Source: Chloroflexota bacterium (GTDB lineage Bacteria > Chloroflexota > Dormibacteria > CF-121). From it: a stretch of DNA of 22,829 nucleotides. The notes beneath the pieces are model-generated. The model saw nothing but the letters and a program-made list of their open reading frames with translations. It did not search any database and was not told where the DNA came from. This document shows positions 13,386 to 20,441 of this stretch, in pieces; position 1 is the first letter of the stretch, and each line of letters starts with the position of its first letter. The position numbers and the translations under genes are program-made. The stretch spans positions 1 through 22,829 of the forward strand of contig VBGO01000101.1 in NCBI GenBank assembly GCA_005882525.1, given 5' to 3'.

Positions 13386-14608
13386 GCCTGCGCCAGGGAC
13401 CAGGCCGTCCCGGATGGCGTGTCCTGAACCTCGACGCCACAGTTCGCCAGGATCGCGCGCAGGCGATCGGCGTCGCCGAATCGCTGCTCGCGACGGGCCT
13501 CGCCCCGCAGGGAGAGGACGACGTCGACCAGTGGCGCGACGTACTCACGCACCTCGCCGGGCTTCCCGCTGCGCACCAGGCCGGGGAGGCGCGCGAGCAG
13601 GTGGCGCATCTCCGCCCGTATCCGATCGCGCTCGTCCGCGCCGCCGAGGTCGGCCAGGCCCTCATAGAGCACGCTCTCCATCTCGAGAATGGCCATCACG
13701 ACCCCGTCGACATCACGGCGATCGAGAGCGTCATTCTGGGCGGCGCCCACCGCCGGGACGCGTTCGATATCCGGTGAGCGGCCGATCCCCGAAGCCAGCG
13801 CCTCGAAAGGATCCTGCAACTCGCTCAAGGAAAAGGTTGTGCGTTTCCACAATCTCTCCATCCCCCGGCGCCGGACGGTGACGCCTCCGCGGCCTCGCAC
13901 CGTCACCGACTGAGCCTCGACATCGATGATGCACGCGGTGTACTCGTCGATTCCGAGGATCAACGAATCGTCGGGCAGCATCGATTCCAGACGGCGCAGC
14001 CGGGACTCGCCCATGTAACAGAACCGGGTATCGTGCGTTCCGCCCTCACGGTTGTTGTAGTGGGGGATAACGGCGCATCGAACCCCGATGGCGCTGAGCA
14101 GGTCGAGACCGTCGGTCCAAGCGAGGTCGTCCCCAACTTTGTAGATCTCATAGACGGGAAGTGCGTATGCTCCGAGTCCAATCGCGGCTGCGCTCGCGAA
14201 CGCCACGCATCCGCCGCGCAGCACCTTTTCGACGAGCCGCTCACGCACCCCGTTGTCTCGCCAATGCCGCAGCGCGTAGGTTGGGCTGCCGGGGCCCGCG
14301 AAGACGTAGTTTGCCTGGTCGAGATGGGCGAGGAACTGGTCGAAGTCTTTCGCGCTGGCCCGTTTGCTGTGCCGGAAAGAGGCGAGACTGATCTCGCACC
14401 CCACGTGCTGGCGGAAATAGTTGATGGTCCGGGCGGCGATGTCATCAGCATTCGGCTGGAAGCCAAAAGGGGTGTCAAGGAGGACGGCGTTGAGCTCTGG
14501 GCCCACCCTTGCGATCAGGTCCTGGTGGACAGAGGTCATCGTCGGACTGGTCTCTCCGGAACCGAAAATGGCGATCAACCGCGCAGGCGGAGCGTGACGT
14601 TCAGCCAC
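13382..14608 (-). CDS. S51-peptidase/class I amidotransferase-like protein with CysS-type C-terminal domain
   Basis: 408 residues from a GTG at 14608. Residues 10-235 have the cyanophycinase/peptidase E (S51) Rossmann-like architecture: 'LIAIFGSGETSPTM', 'FAGPGSPTYAL', the nucleophile strand 'GGCVAFASAAAIGLG' (S139 in the elbow position), 'IPHYNNREGGTHDTRFCYMG' (H183) and 'ILGIDEYTACIID' (E222). Residues about 290-405 match the C-terminal domain of cysteinyl-tRNA synthetase ('VVMAILEME...ARREQRFGDADRLRAILANCGVEVQDTPSGTAWSL'), the CysS/YqeB C-terminal family. No synthetase catalytic HIGH/KMSKS parts are present. The fusion suggests a hydrolase or amidotransferase acting on a peptide-like or aminoacyl substrate, but this is inference. 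The coiled-coil gene follows with a 4-base overlap. Confidence 0.8.
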   Translation of the reverse strand: MAERHAPPARLIAIFGSGETSPTMTSVHQDLIARVGPELNAVLLDTPFGFQPNADDIAARTINYFRQHVGCEISLASFRHSKRASAKDFDQFLAHLDQANYVFAGPGSPTYALRHWRDNGVRERLVEKVLRGGCVAFASAAAIGLGAYALPVYEIYKVGDDLAWTDGLDLLSAIGVRCAVIPHYNNREGGTHDTRFCYMGESRLRRLESMLPDDSLILGIDEYTACIIDVEAQSVTVRGRGGVTVRRRGMERLWKRTTFSLSELQDPFEALASGIGRSPDIERVPAVGAAQNDALDRRDVDGVVMAILEMESVLYEGLADLGGADERDRIRAEMRHLLARLPGLVRSGKPGEVREYVAPLVDVVLSLRGEARREQRFGDADRLRAILANCGVEVQDTPSGTAWSLAQA

Positions 14609-14674
14609 ACCAGAATGCTACCTCCGGCGGGGCGGGGCCTTGACTCGAGCAACCGGAAAGCGTACAAGGGCAAC

Positions 14675-15010
14675 GTGGCCGATAACCCGTCGTTGCCGGA
14701 GGTTCCGCATGATGAGGAGCCCTACCCGGGCGAGCTTCATACCTTCCTGAGTGGAGCCTGGACCGCGCTCGTCATCGGGCTCCTTGGGTTGGCCTTGCTG
14801 CTCGTCTTCATCCTTCAGAACATGCAGACTGTGGAGCTCTCGTTTCTCATCTTTCACGGTCACCTGCCGCTGGCCGTCGCGCTGCTGTTTGCCGTGATTC
14901 TCGGCGCGATCATCGTGCTGGCATTCGGTGGCGCTCGCATCATGCAGTTGCGGATGGTAGCCCGCAAGGCCCGGCGCCAGCGCGGAAAGGCAACCCCGCC
15001 AGCCGAGTAA
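14675..15010 (+). CDS. LapA-domain (DUF1049) inner-membrane protein
   Basis: 111 residues from a GTG at 14675 with AAGGG 4 bases upstream; the frame is open far upstream but that part is antisense to the S51-like gene. An acidic N-terminal stretch is followed by two membrane segments (about 27-48 and 65-86) joined by 'ILQNMQTVELSFLIFHGHLPLAV', the hallmark of LapA/YciS-type proteins. It closes with a basic cytoplasmic tail (RMVARKARRQRGKA). LapA in enterobacteria works with LapB in envelope lipid control, but here no LapB is present and the organism may lack lipopolysaccharide, so only the domain should be transferred. It lies 66 bases from the divergent S51-like start. Confidence 0.82.
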   Translation: MADNPSLPEVPHDEEPYPGELHTFLSGAWTALVIGLLGLALLLVFILQNMQTVELSFLIFHGHLPLAVALLFAVILGAIIVLAFGGARIMQLRMVARKARRQRGKATPPAE

Positions 15011-15018
15011 CCGCGGCC

Positions 15019-15048
15019 TTGACAGCCTCCCGCCGTCGCTGCTATTAT
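15019..15048 (+). promoter_or_regulatory. Promoter of the ArsR/SRPBCC operon
   Basis: TTGACA (15019-15024), 18-base spacer, TATTAT (15043-15048): a near-consensus housekeeping promoter, with transcription expected from about 15055. It is the clearest promoter in the window. Confidence 0.75.
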
Positions 15049-15056
15049 GCCGAATA

Positions 15057-15066
15057 GCTAATTAGC
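15057..15066. promoter_or_regulatory. Palindromic operator GCTAATTAGC of the ArsR-type repressor
   Basis: A perfect 10-bp palindrome just downstream of the -10, at the expected transcription start and 16 bases before the ATG. AT-rich palindromes of this kind overlapping the start are typical autoregulatory sites of ArsR/SdpR-type repressors. Confidence 0.6.
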
Positions 15067-15082
15067 CAATGGGGAAAATATA

Positions 15083-15433
15083 ATGGCGACCGATCGGTTG
15101 AGCGTCACGTTTGCCGCGCTGGCGGACCCCACGAGGCGGGCGATCCTGGCACGAGTCGCGCAGGGGGAGGCGACGGTAATGGAGCTGGCCGAGCCGTTTC
15201 AGCTGAAACTGCCCACCGTCTCCAAGCACCTCAAGGTGCTGCGACGGGCCGGGCTGGTGACGCAGGGGCGGCAGGCGCAGTGGAGGCCATGCCGGCTGGA
15301 GGCGGCGCCGTTGAAAGATGTCGCCGACTGGGTGGAGCGCTATCGCGAGAACTGGGAGGAGCGTATGGGCCAACTCGATGACTATCTGCAGCAACTGAAA
15401 GGCAAGGAGCGAAAGCATGACCGTAAAAAGTAA
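15083..15433 (+). CDS. ArsR-family winged-helix repressor (SdpR-like)
   Basis: 116 residues; ATG at 15083 with GGGG 8 bases upstream. Residues 5-80 are a complete ArsR winged helix: 'VTFAALADPTRRAILARVAQGEATVMELAEPFQLKLPTVSKHLKVLRRAGLV', with the recognition helix at 'KLPTVSKHLKVL'. There are no metal-binding cysteines, as in the SdpR-like branch that works with a downstream effector protein. The tail ('WVERYRENWEERMGQLDDYLQQLKGKE') is typical of ArsR proteins paired with SRPBCC genes. Its end overlaps the SRPBCC start by 17 bases, indicating tight coupling. Confidence 0.92.
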   Translation: MATDRLSVTFAALADPTRRAILARVAQGEATVMELAEPFQLKLPTVSKHLKVLRRAGLVTQGRQAQWRPCRLEAAPLKDVADWVERYRENWEERMGQLDDYLQQLKGKERKHDRKK

Positions 15434-15905
15434 GCCGGTGGTAACCCTGTCTATGCCGTCGGATCGCGAGCTCGTCATCACCGCCGTCCTCGATGCCCCG
15501 CGCGAGCTCGTCTTCGAGGCGACCACCAGGCCGGAGCACGTCAAGCGCTGGTGGGGCCCGCGACGCATGACCATGACCGTCTGCGAGATCGACCTGCGCC
15601 CCGGTGGGGCCTGGAGGTACGCCCTGCGCGACAACGAAACCGGCCGCGAGGATGCCTGGTCCGGCGTGTACCGCGAGATCGTATCGCCCGAGCGGATGGT
15701 CTACACCGAGGGCTGGGAAGCCATGCCGGGGCACGACTATCTCGTCACTGCAACCCTGACCGAGAAGGACGGCAAGACGACGGTGACCAGCCGGTTGCAG
15801 TACAAGTCGGTCGAGGATCGCGACGGGCACGTGCAGTCGGGTATGGAGTCAGGCATGCGGGAGAGCTACGACCGGCTCGGCGAGCAGCTGGCCTCGATGG
15901 CCTGA
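15417..15905 (+). CDS. SRPBCC/AHSA1-domain protein
   Basis: 162 residues. An N-terminal extension of 17 residues precedes the START-like fold: 'ELVITAVLDAPRELVFEATTRPEHVKRWWGPRRMTMTVCEIDLRPGG', '...GVYREIVSPERMVYTEGW' and the closing helix 'MESGMRESYDRLGEQLASM'. The AHSA1 group binds hydrophobic ligands in a deep pocket, and bacterial members are very often co-encoded with ArsR repressors, as here. The ligand is unknown. Probably autoregulated through the palindrome upstream of the operon. Confidence 0.92.
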   Translation: MTVKSKPVVTLSMPSDRELVITAVLDAPRELVFEATTRPEHVKRWWGPRRMTMTVCEIDLRPGGAWRYALRDNETGREDAWSGVYREIVSPERMVYTEGWEAMPGHDYLVTATLTEKDGKTTVTSRLQYKSVEDRDGHVQSGMESGMRESYDRLGEQLASMA

Positions 15906-15916
15906 CGCCACTTGCA

Positions 15917-15966
15917 GTGAACCTGGCCGGCCTACCGTTGGGCGGGGAGGGTTTGGCCAGGTTCAC
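15917..15966. repeat. Perfect 12-bp inverted repeat with 26-base loop
   Basis: GTGAACCTGGCC (15917-15928) and GGCCAGGTTCAC (15955-15966) are exact inverted copies, 12 bases after the SRPBCC stop. No U run follows, so it is not a classical terminator. It could still protect the 3' end of the ArsR/SRPBCC mRNA, act as a bidirectional stop or be a protein-binding site. Confidence 0.75.
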
Positions 15967-15998
15967 ATGGACGCGCGGAGGAACGAGTTGTAAACCAT

Positions 15999-16196
15999 AT
16001 GGAACAAGAACCGAGCGGCATCAGTACCCACGCGATCATGGATAAGGTCCGCGAGTTGGACCTCTACCCCTTTGTTCCCGCAGAAGGCAGATTCACGGCA
16101 TCGAAGCGGCTGGCGCGAGCCATGGAAATTGCGCACAAAGCGTTGAGCGTGCCGCAAAAATCGTTGGATTCATCTAGCCCGTTGCTCGGCCGCTGA
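15999..16196 (+). CDS. Doubtful small ORF
   Basis: 65 codons from an ATG at 15999; GGAGGAACGAG lies about 11 bases upstream, a little far for a ribosome site. The middle ('THAIMDKVRELDLYPFVPAEGRFTASKRLARAMEIAHKAL') looks helical and protein-like, but no family is recognised. It may be a small gene or a remnant. Confidence 0.35.
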   Translation: MEQEPSGISTHAIMDKVRELDLYPFVPAEGRFTASKRLARAMEIAHKALSVPQKSLDSSSPLLGR

Positions 16197-16323
16197 CCGC
16201 GTCCTGATGACCGCCACCAAGCTCGACCAGTCCTAATCTCGCTTCGACAGTTCGCCAAGCTGGCGGAGCAACACGGGCCAATCGTCCGATAGTGCGCGGC
16301 GGGCTTCGGTACATTACTGGACA

Positions 16324-17559
16324 GTGCAGCGCCGTCCACGCCTTCATTACGCCTGGATCGTGGCGGCCGTGACGTTCGTGGCCCTCATGGGGGCAGCCGG
16401 ATTCCGCGCCACGCCTGGCGTCTTGATCGTCCCACTGCAGAACGAATTCGGCTGGAACCGGGCGGTCATCTCGTTTGCGGTCTTCATCAACCTGGTGTTG
16501 TTCGGATTGACGGGCCCCTTCGCCGCGGCGCTCATGAACCGCTTCGGCATCCGGGCCGTGACCGTTGGTGCGCTGGGCACGGTGGCGACCGGCGCGCTGC
16601 TGACCACCGTGATGACCGCGCCGTGGCAGCTGTACTTGCTGTGGGGCGTCGTGGTCGGCCTCGGGACCGGGTGTATGGCGTCGGTGCTGGCGGCCACGGC
16701 GGCGGGGGCGACGGGGCAGCTCATCTTTCTGCCCTTCCTCGGCTGGCTGGCGCAGAATCGCGGCTGGCGCAGCGCCGCGATCACGGTCGGGGTCGCGGCC
16801 CTCGCGGTGGTGCCGATCGTCGCGCTGTTTCTCCGCAACCGCCCGGCCGACCTCGGCCTGCGGGCGCTGGGCGCCACCGACCCGGACACCGGACCGCTCG
16901 CCGCCGGCAGCCCAATCCGCAATGCCTTTCGCGGACTGGGGCTTGGCGTCCGCTCCCGCGATTTCTGGTTGCTCGCCGGCAGCTTCTTCATCTGCGGTGC
17001 CTCCACCAACGGCCTGATCGGCACGCACTTGATCCCGGCATCGATGGACCATGGGATGGCCGAAGTGACCGCCGCCAGTCTTCTGGCCGTGATCGGGGTC
17101 TTCGACGTGGTCGGCACGCTGGTGTCCGGGGTCCTCACCGATCGCTTCGACAGCCGCTGGCTGCTGTTCTGGTATTACGGCCTGCGCGGCCTCTCGCTGC
17201 TCTTCCTGCCCTACGCCTTCGGCACCGCCTACTTCGGACTGATTCTGTTCATCGTCTTTTATGGGCTGGACTGGGTCGCCACCGTGCCGCCTACCATCCA
17301 GCTGGCCCGCAAGCTCTTCGGACCACAAAACTTCACCATCGTGTACGGCTGGATCTTCGCCGCGCACCAGCTGGGCGCCGCCTCGATCGCGTTTGCGGCC
17401 GGCGCCGTTCGGACTTTCTTCGGTGACTACCAGCTGGCCTTCATGAGCTCCGGCCTGCTGTGCCTGATCGCGGCCGGACTCGTGCTTCGAATCGTCCGCA
17501 CGCGCCCGTCGGAGGGACGTGGCTTGTCCACTCCGGCAGAGGCGGCCGCCTACACCTGA
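16324..17559 (+). CDS. MFS permease with an apparent internal deletion
   Basis: 411 residues from a GTG at 16324. The major-facilitator architecture is clear: 'HYAWIVAAVTFVALMGAAGF', 'LMNRFGIRAVTVGAL' (motif-A-like), 'LYLLWGVVVGLGTG', 'FLRNRPADLGL' at the end of the N-domain, then six more segments with 'GVLTDRFDSRWLL'. In relatives the stretch 'GLGTGCMASVLAAT' is followed by about 20 residues ('V.NRWF..RRGL..G...A...') before 'ATGQLIFLP'. Here the two parts are fused directly (about residue 125, base 16696), in frame. That removes the loop between helices 4 and 5 and part of helix 5, so transport is doubtful unless this is an assembly fault. The substrate is unknown. The stop overlaps the likely start of the CopC-CopD gene. 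Confidence 0.82.
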   Translation: MQRRPRLHYAWIVAAVTFVALMGAAGFRATPGVLIVPLQNEFGWNRAVISFAVFINLVLFGLTGPFAAALMNRFGIRAVTVGALGTVATGALLTTVMTAPWQLYLLWGVVVGLGTGCMASVLAATAAGATGQLIFLPFLGWLAQNRGWRSAAITVGVAALAVVPIVALFLRNRPADLGLRALGATDPDTGPLAAGSPIRNAFRGLGLGVRSRDFWLLAGSFFICGASTNGLIGTHLIPASMDHGMAEVTAASLLAVIGVFDVVGTLVSGVLTDRFDSRWLLFWYYGLRGLSLLFLPYAFGTAYFGLILFIVFYGLDWVATVPPTIQLARKLFGPQNFTIVYGWIFAAHQLGAASIAFAAGAVRTFFGDYQLAFMSSGLLCLIAAGLVLRIVRTRPSEGRGLSTPAEAAAYT

Positions 17560-18689
17560 GCCCGGGTCGCCGGCTCCTGATCGTCGGCGTGGCCCTGGCG
17601 CTGGCCCTGGTCCCGCGGTCCGCGGCGGCGCATGCGCTGCTGCTCGCCGCTGACCCGGCTCCCGATGCGCTCCTCCAACGGCCGCCGGTCGCGATCACCT
17701 TGACCTTCACCGAACCGGTCACTCCGGCCGGACACGGCATCGACGTCTTCAGCCCGAGCGGCCGCCAGGTTGCGGCGCCCGGTCGCCCGCTCGGACGCAC
17801 CTTGAGCGCGCCGATCACGTCCGTCGAGACTGGGACCTACGTGGTGAGCTGGCAGGTGCTGGCCGGCGACACCCACCCATCGCGAGGGGCATTCCGTTTC
17901 GTAGTCGGCCAGCCCAGCGCGAATCCGTATTCGCCGCTGCTGGAGGGCGCAGCGATCGGGACGGCGACGCCGCTCGGGTTCGTGCTCCAGGCCCTCGGCC
18001 GCTGGATGCACTTCCTGGGCGTGGCGCTGACCTTCGGGATCGTGGCCTATCAATTGGTCACGCGGCGGGCGCCACGCCTCCGCCGCCTGGTGGGGGCCGG
18101 GCTGGGGTTGTTGATCGCGGCGGAACCGGTGACCCTGCTCGCGCAGCTCGCCAGCCTATCCTTCGACGGCACCACCGCTATCGCCGTGATGGGCTCGGGT
18201 TTCGGCCGCCTGCTCGGCCTGCGCCTGGCGGTCGCCCTGCTCGTCTGGGCGCTGCTCGCCCTCGAATCGCTCTGGCCGGTGCTCTACCTCGGTGGGGTCA
18301 TGGTCCTCGTCGATGGGGCCAGCGCGCACGTGATTCCCGGGCTGCCCGGCGCCGGCCTCGTCCTCAACGGCGTCCACCTCGCGGCGATGGGGCTCTGGGT
18401 CGGTGGGCTGGTGGCGTTCCTGTCCGAGCCGGACCGCCGTTTTGCGCCCTACGCACTGGCCGCGGTGGTCGTCAGCGTCGCAACCGGGCTGCTGCTGGCC
18501 GTTGCTCACACCGGCTTTCCGCCGGCGTGGCCGTCGACCGATTACGGGTGGGCGCTGGCGATCAAGGTCGCCGTCGTCGGCACCGCTCTGGGTATGGCCG
18601 CGCGTGGACGCCGCCGGATCGAGTTGAGCGTGGTCGCCGTCATCCTGGCCGCGGCCGCCGTGCTGGTCTCCCTGCCGCCGCTCCGGTAA
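17556..18689 (+). CDS. CopC-CopD fusion (YcnJ-like copper protein)
   Basis: About 377 residues. A signal peptide ('GRRLLIVGVALALALVPRSAAA') would leave an N-terminal His (HALLLAADPAPDALL), the Cu(II) ligand at the mature N-terminus of CopC. The CopC domain (about 26-118) ends with 'AGDTHPSRGAFRFVVG', whose Asp and His complete the site. A CopD membrane domain follows: 'RWMHFLGVALTFGIVAY', 'DGASAHVIPG' and 'GVHLAAMGLWVGGLVAF'. Such fusions (YcnJ) are linked to copper uptake or handling. The start is uncertain: CTG at 17556 overlaps the MFS stop and gives the best signal peptide, GTG at 17589 shortens it, and ATG at 17460 lies within the MFS gene. No other copper gene is nearby. Confidence 0.85.
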   Translation: MSPGRRLLIVGVALALALVPRSAAAHALLLAADPAPDALLQRPPVAITLTFTEPVTPAGHGIDVFSPSGRQVAAPGRPLGRTLSAPITSVETGTYVVSWQVLAGDTHPSRGAFRFVVGQPSANPYSPLLEGAAIGTATPLGFVLQALGRWMHFLGVALTFGIVAYQLVTRRAPRLRRLVGAGLGLLIAAEPVTLLAQLASLSFDGTTAIAVMGSGFGRLLGLRLAVALLVWALLALESLWPVLYLGGVMVLVDGASAHVIPGLPGAGLVLNGVHLAAMGLWVGGLVAFLSEPDRRFAPYALAAVVVSVATGLLLAVAHTGFPPAWPSTDYGWALAIKVAVVGTALGMAARGRRRIELSVVAVILAAAAVLVSLPPLR

Positions 18690-18690
18690 G

Positions 18691-18707
18691 GGCTGGCGGC
18701 CTCAGCC
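18691..18707. terminator. Weak hairpin between convergent genes
   Basis: GGCTG-GCGGCCT-CAGCC straddles the end of the CopC-CopD gene and the end of the serine hydrolase. A 5-bp stem without a U run; low confidence. Confidence 0.2.
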
Positions 18708-19871
18708 GCGCGAGACCGCCGCGAAAACGATTTGGCTGAGCTGGGTTGCAGCGCTGAAGTCGTTGGTGAGCCGGTTCTTCGTTACCGCGAAGGCAATCCC
18801 GGTGGCCCTGTCCGCGCACGCGAAGCTGCCGCCGGCGCCGCCCACCCCGAAGGTGGTCGGAGAGTCCTGCGCCGTCGAGCCGAGGCGACCGACGCTGTAG
18901 CCCAGCGCCCACGTGGTCGGCATGCCGAAGACGGCGTCGATGCCACCAAATGACACGGCGGTGGCTTCACGCAGCCGCTCCGGCGAGATCAGCCGGACGC
19001 CGTCCACCTCGGTGAGCAGCGCGGCGTACATGCGCGCGATGGCCCTGGCCGACGTCTTCCCGCCCGCCGGGATGTCGGCGCTGAGGATGTCCGGACGGTT
19101 ACCGAGCTGAGCTGTCGGAAGCAGCGACATCGGGGCGGCCTTGAACATCGGAAGATCCGGTGGCATCTCGGGCATCGGCCCGCCGGCACTCGGCGCGTCT
19201 TCCAGCCGAGCCAGCCGGTGGTGCTCCGACTGCGGCATGCCGAAGTAGATCTCGTCCGCGATCCCCAACGGTCCGGAGACGGCCTCCCGAAGGACCTCGG
19301 AGATCGGTTTGCCGGTTGCCCGGCGGACGATTTCCCCGACGATGTAGCCGAACGTGTAGGCGTGGTACCCGATCTTGGTGCCCGGCTCCCACCACAGCTG
19401 CTCGTCGGCGATCGCCGCGCACATCTTCGACCACTCGCATAAGTCTTCCGGCGTGGTGTCGAGTGGGATGCCGGGGACCCCGGCCGTGTGGTTGAGGACG
19501 TGCCGCACCGTCACGGACTGCTTGCCGTGGGCGCCGAACTCCGGCCATAGCTGCACGACCGGCGTGTCGTACCCAAACAGGCCACGTTCGGCGAGGACGT
19601 GCGCGATCGTCGAGGCGGCGGCCTTGACGATCGAGAAGTTGTAGAAGGGCGTGTCTGGGGTGACGGGACGCTCGGTTGCCGGGTCGGCGATCCCCGAGAC
19701 AGCGTCGATGACGAGATCCCCGCCGCGGTAGGCGGCGACCTGCAGGCCGCGCTCGGTTCCGGACTCGACCAGGCGATCGATCGCGTCCTGGACCTGCTTC
19801 TGAGCATCGGGCATGATGCGTCGGTGGTCGAACGTCGTCGCGGTGTCGCCGGTCGAGACCGTTTTCTTCAT
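18702..19871 (-). CDS. Serine hydrolase, beta-lactamase (class C / S12) family
   Basis: 389 residues from the ATG at 19871, with GAGG 6 bases upstream; a longer frame to 20063 is antisense to the regulator's end and not needed. No signal peptide is seen, so it is probably a cytosolic esterase-type member and not a secreted beta-lactamase. The nucleophile motif is S80-I-V-K83 ('YNFSIVKAAASTIAHVLAERGLFGYDTPV'), followed by 'VTVRHVLNHTAGVPGI' and the Tyr motif 'GYHAYTFGYIVGEIV' (Y169). The third motif reads 'FGVGGAGGSFACAD', where relatives often have His before the Gly. The substrate is unknown. It lies 73 bases downstream of the HxlR gene on the same strand. Confidence 0.87.
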   Translation of the reverse strand: MKKTVSTGDTATTFDHRRIMPDAQKQVQDAIDRLVESGTERGLQVAAYRGGDLVIDAVSGIADPATERPVTPDTPFYNFSIVKAAASTIAHVLAERGLFGYDTPVVQLWPEFGAHGKQSVTVRHVLNHTAGVPGIPLDTTPEDLCEWSKMCAAIADEQLWWEPGTKIGYHAYTFGYIVGEIVRRATGKPISEVLREAVSGPLGIADEIYFGMPQSEHHRLARLEDAPSAGGPMPEMPPDLPMFKAAPMSLLPTAQLGNRPDILSADIPAGGKTSARAIARMYAALLTEVDGVRLISPERLREATAVSFGGIDAVFGMPTTWALGYSVGRLGSTAQDSPTTFGVGGAGGSFACADRATGIAFAVTKNRLTNDFSAATQLSQIVFAAVSRG

Positions 19872-19944
19872 TGCATTCCTCGCGGTTGGCTGGCTGACGG
19901 ACAAGTTTGGGATCAGCTGGATGATCAGTATCGACCAGCCGTAG

Positions 19945-20340
19945 TCAGGCTCGTTTCGTGCGGCGCCGAGAGCCAGCCCGTGATGGCCGGCGGCGGTCAG
20001 GGCTGGCCGCGGGGGCCATATAGCGTTCGGCCCAGTCGCCGAGCCTGAGCAGGCCCGGACCAATCGCGCGGCCGCTTTCGGTCAGCCGGTAGAGGACGCC
20101 GAGTGGCGGCCCGTCGAGCACGGTCCGATCGATCAAGCCGGCTTTGGCCAGCTCGTTGAGACGGTCGGACAGCATCCGCTCGCTGATCCCTGGGATGGTT
20201 CGAGCCAGGACGGCGAAGCGCGCCGGACCCTGGAGCAGCAGCCCGAGAATCACCCCGGACCAGCGCTTTCCCAACAGCGTGAACGCTTGCGTCAGTCGCT
20301 CGTCGCACTCACGGGCATGCTCGCTCAGCTTGCGGTTCAC
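19945..20340 (-). CDS. HxlR-family winged-helix regulator
   Basis: 131 residues from a GTG at 20340. The HxlR fold is complete: 'CDERLTQAFTLLGKRWSGVILGLLLQGPARFAVLARTIPGISERMLSDRLNELAKAGLIDR' followed by the wing 'VLYRLTESGRAIGPGLLRLGDWAERY'. C13 is at the N-terminal position where many HxlR proteins hold a redox- or electrophile-sensing cysteine. The C-terminal tail is basic. It is divergent from the YceI gene with about 100 bases between, which contain a palindrome, so it probably controls itself and YceI. Confidence 0.9.
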   Translation of the reverse strand: MNRKLSEHARECDERLTQAFTLLGKRWSGVILGLLLQGPARFAVLARTIPGISERMLSDRLNELAKAGLIDRTVLDGPPLGVLYRLTESGRAIGPGLLRLGDWAERYMAPAASPDRRRPSRAGSRRRTKRA

Positions 20341-20367
20341 CCAGCCAGTGTAGCCCGCCCCCGCTAA

Positions 20368-20379
20368 TTACTGCAGTAA
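20368..20379. promoter_or_regulatory. Palindromic operator TTACTGCAGTAA (HxlR candidate site)
   Basis: A perfect 12-bp palindrome, 28 bases upstream of the HxlR GTG and next to a TTGCAA (20381-20386) that could be the -35 of the YceI promoter. TACT/AGTA half-sites are typical of HxlR-type operators. Confidence 0.55.
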
Positions 20380-20441
20380 CTTGCAAAAAGTAAGCTGCCA
20401 ATGATACGTTGCCCCTAAGATCAGATCAGAGGAGGCGCTGG

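Larger units (their letters stand above)
15906..16323. other. Gene-poor interval between the SRPBCC and MFS genes
   Basis: 418 bases with lower G+C in the middle. It holds the 12-bp inverted repeat and one doubtful 65-codon frame, listed separately. From 16197 to 16323 I see no convincing gene, RNA or hairpin on either strand. Confidence 0.5.

Noticed and set aside
14033..14674. Long N-terminal extension of the LapA-domain frame
   Set aside because: It is antisense to the S51-like fusion gene, and a GTG with a good ribosome site at 14675 gives the normal LapA length.
16174..17367. 397-codon minus-strand frame opposite the MFS gene
   Set aside because: Asp/Gln/Gly/His-rich, low-complexity reading typical of the antisense of a GC-rich membrane gene.
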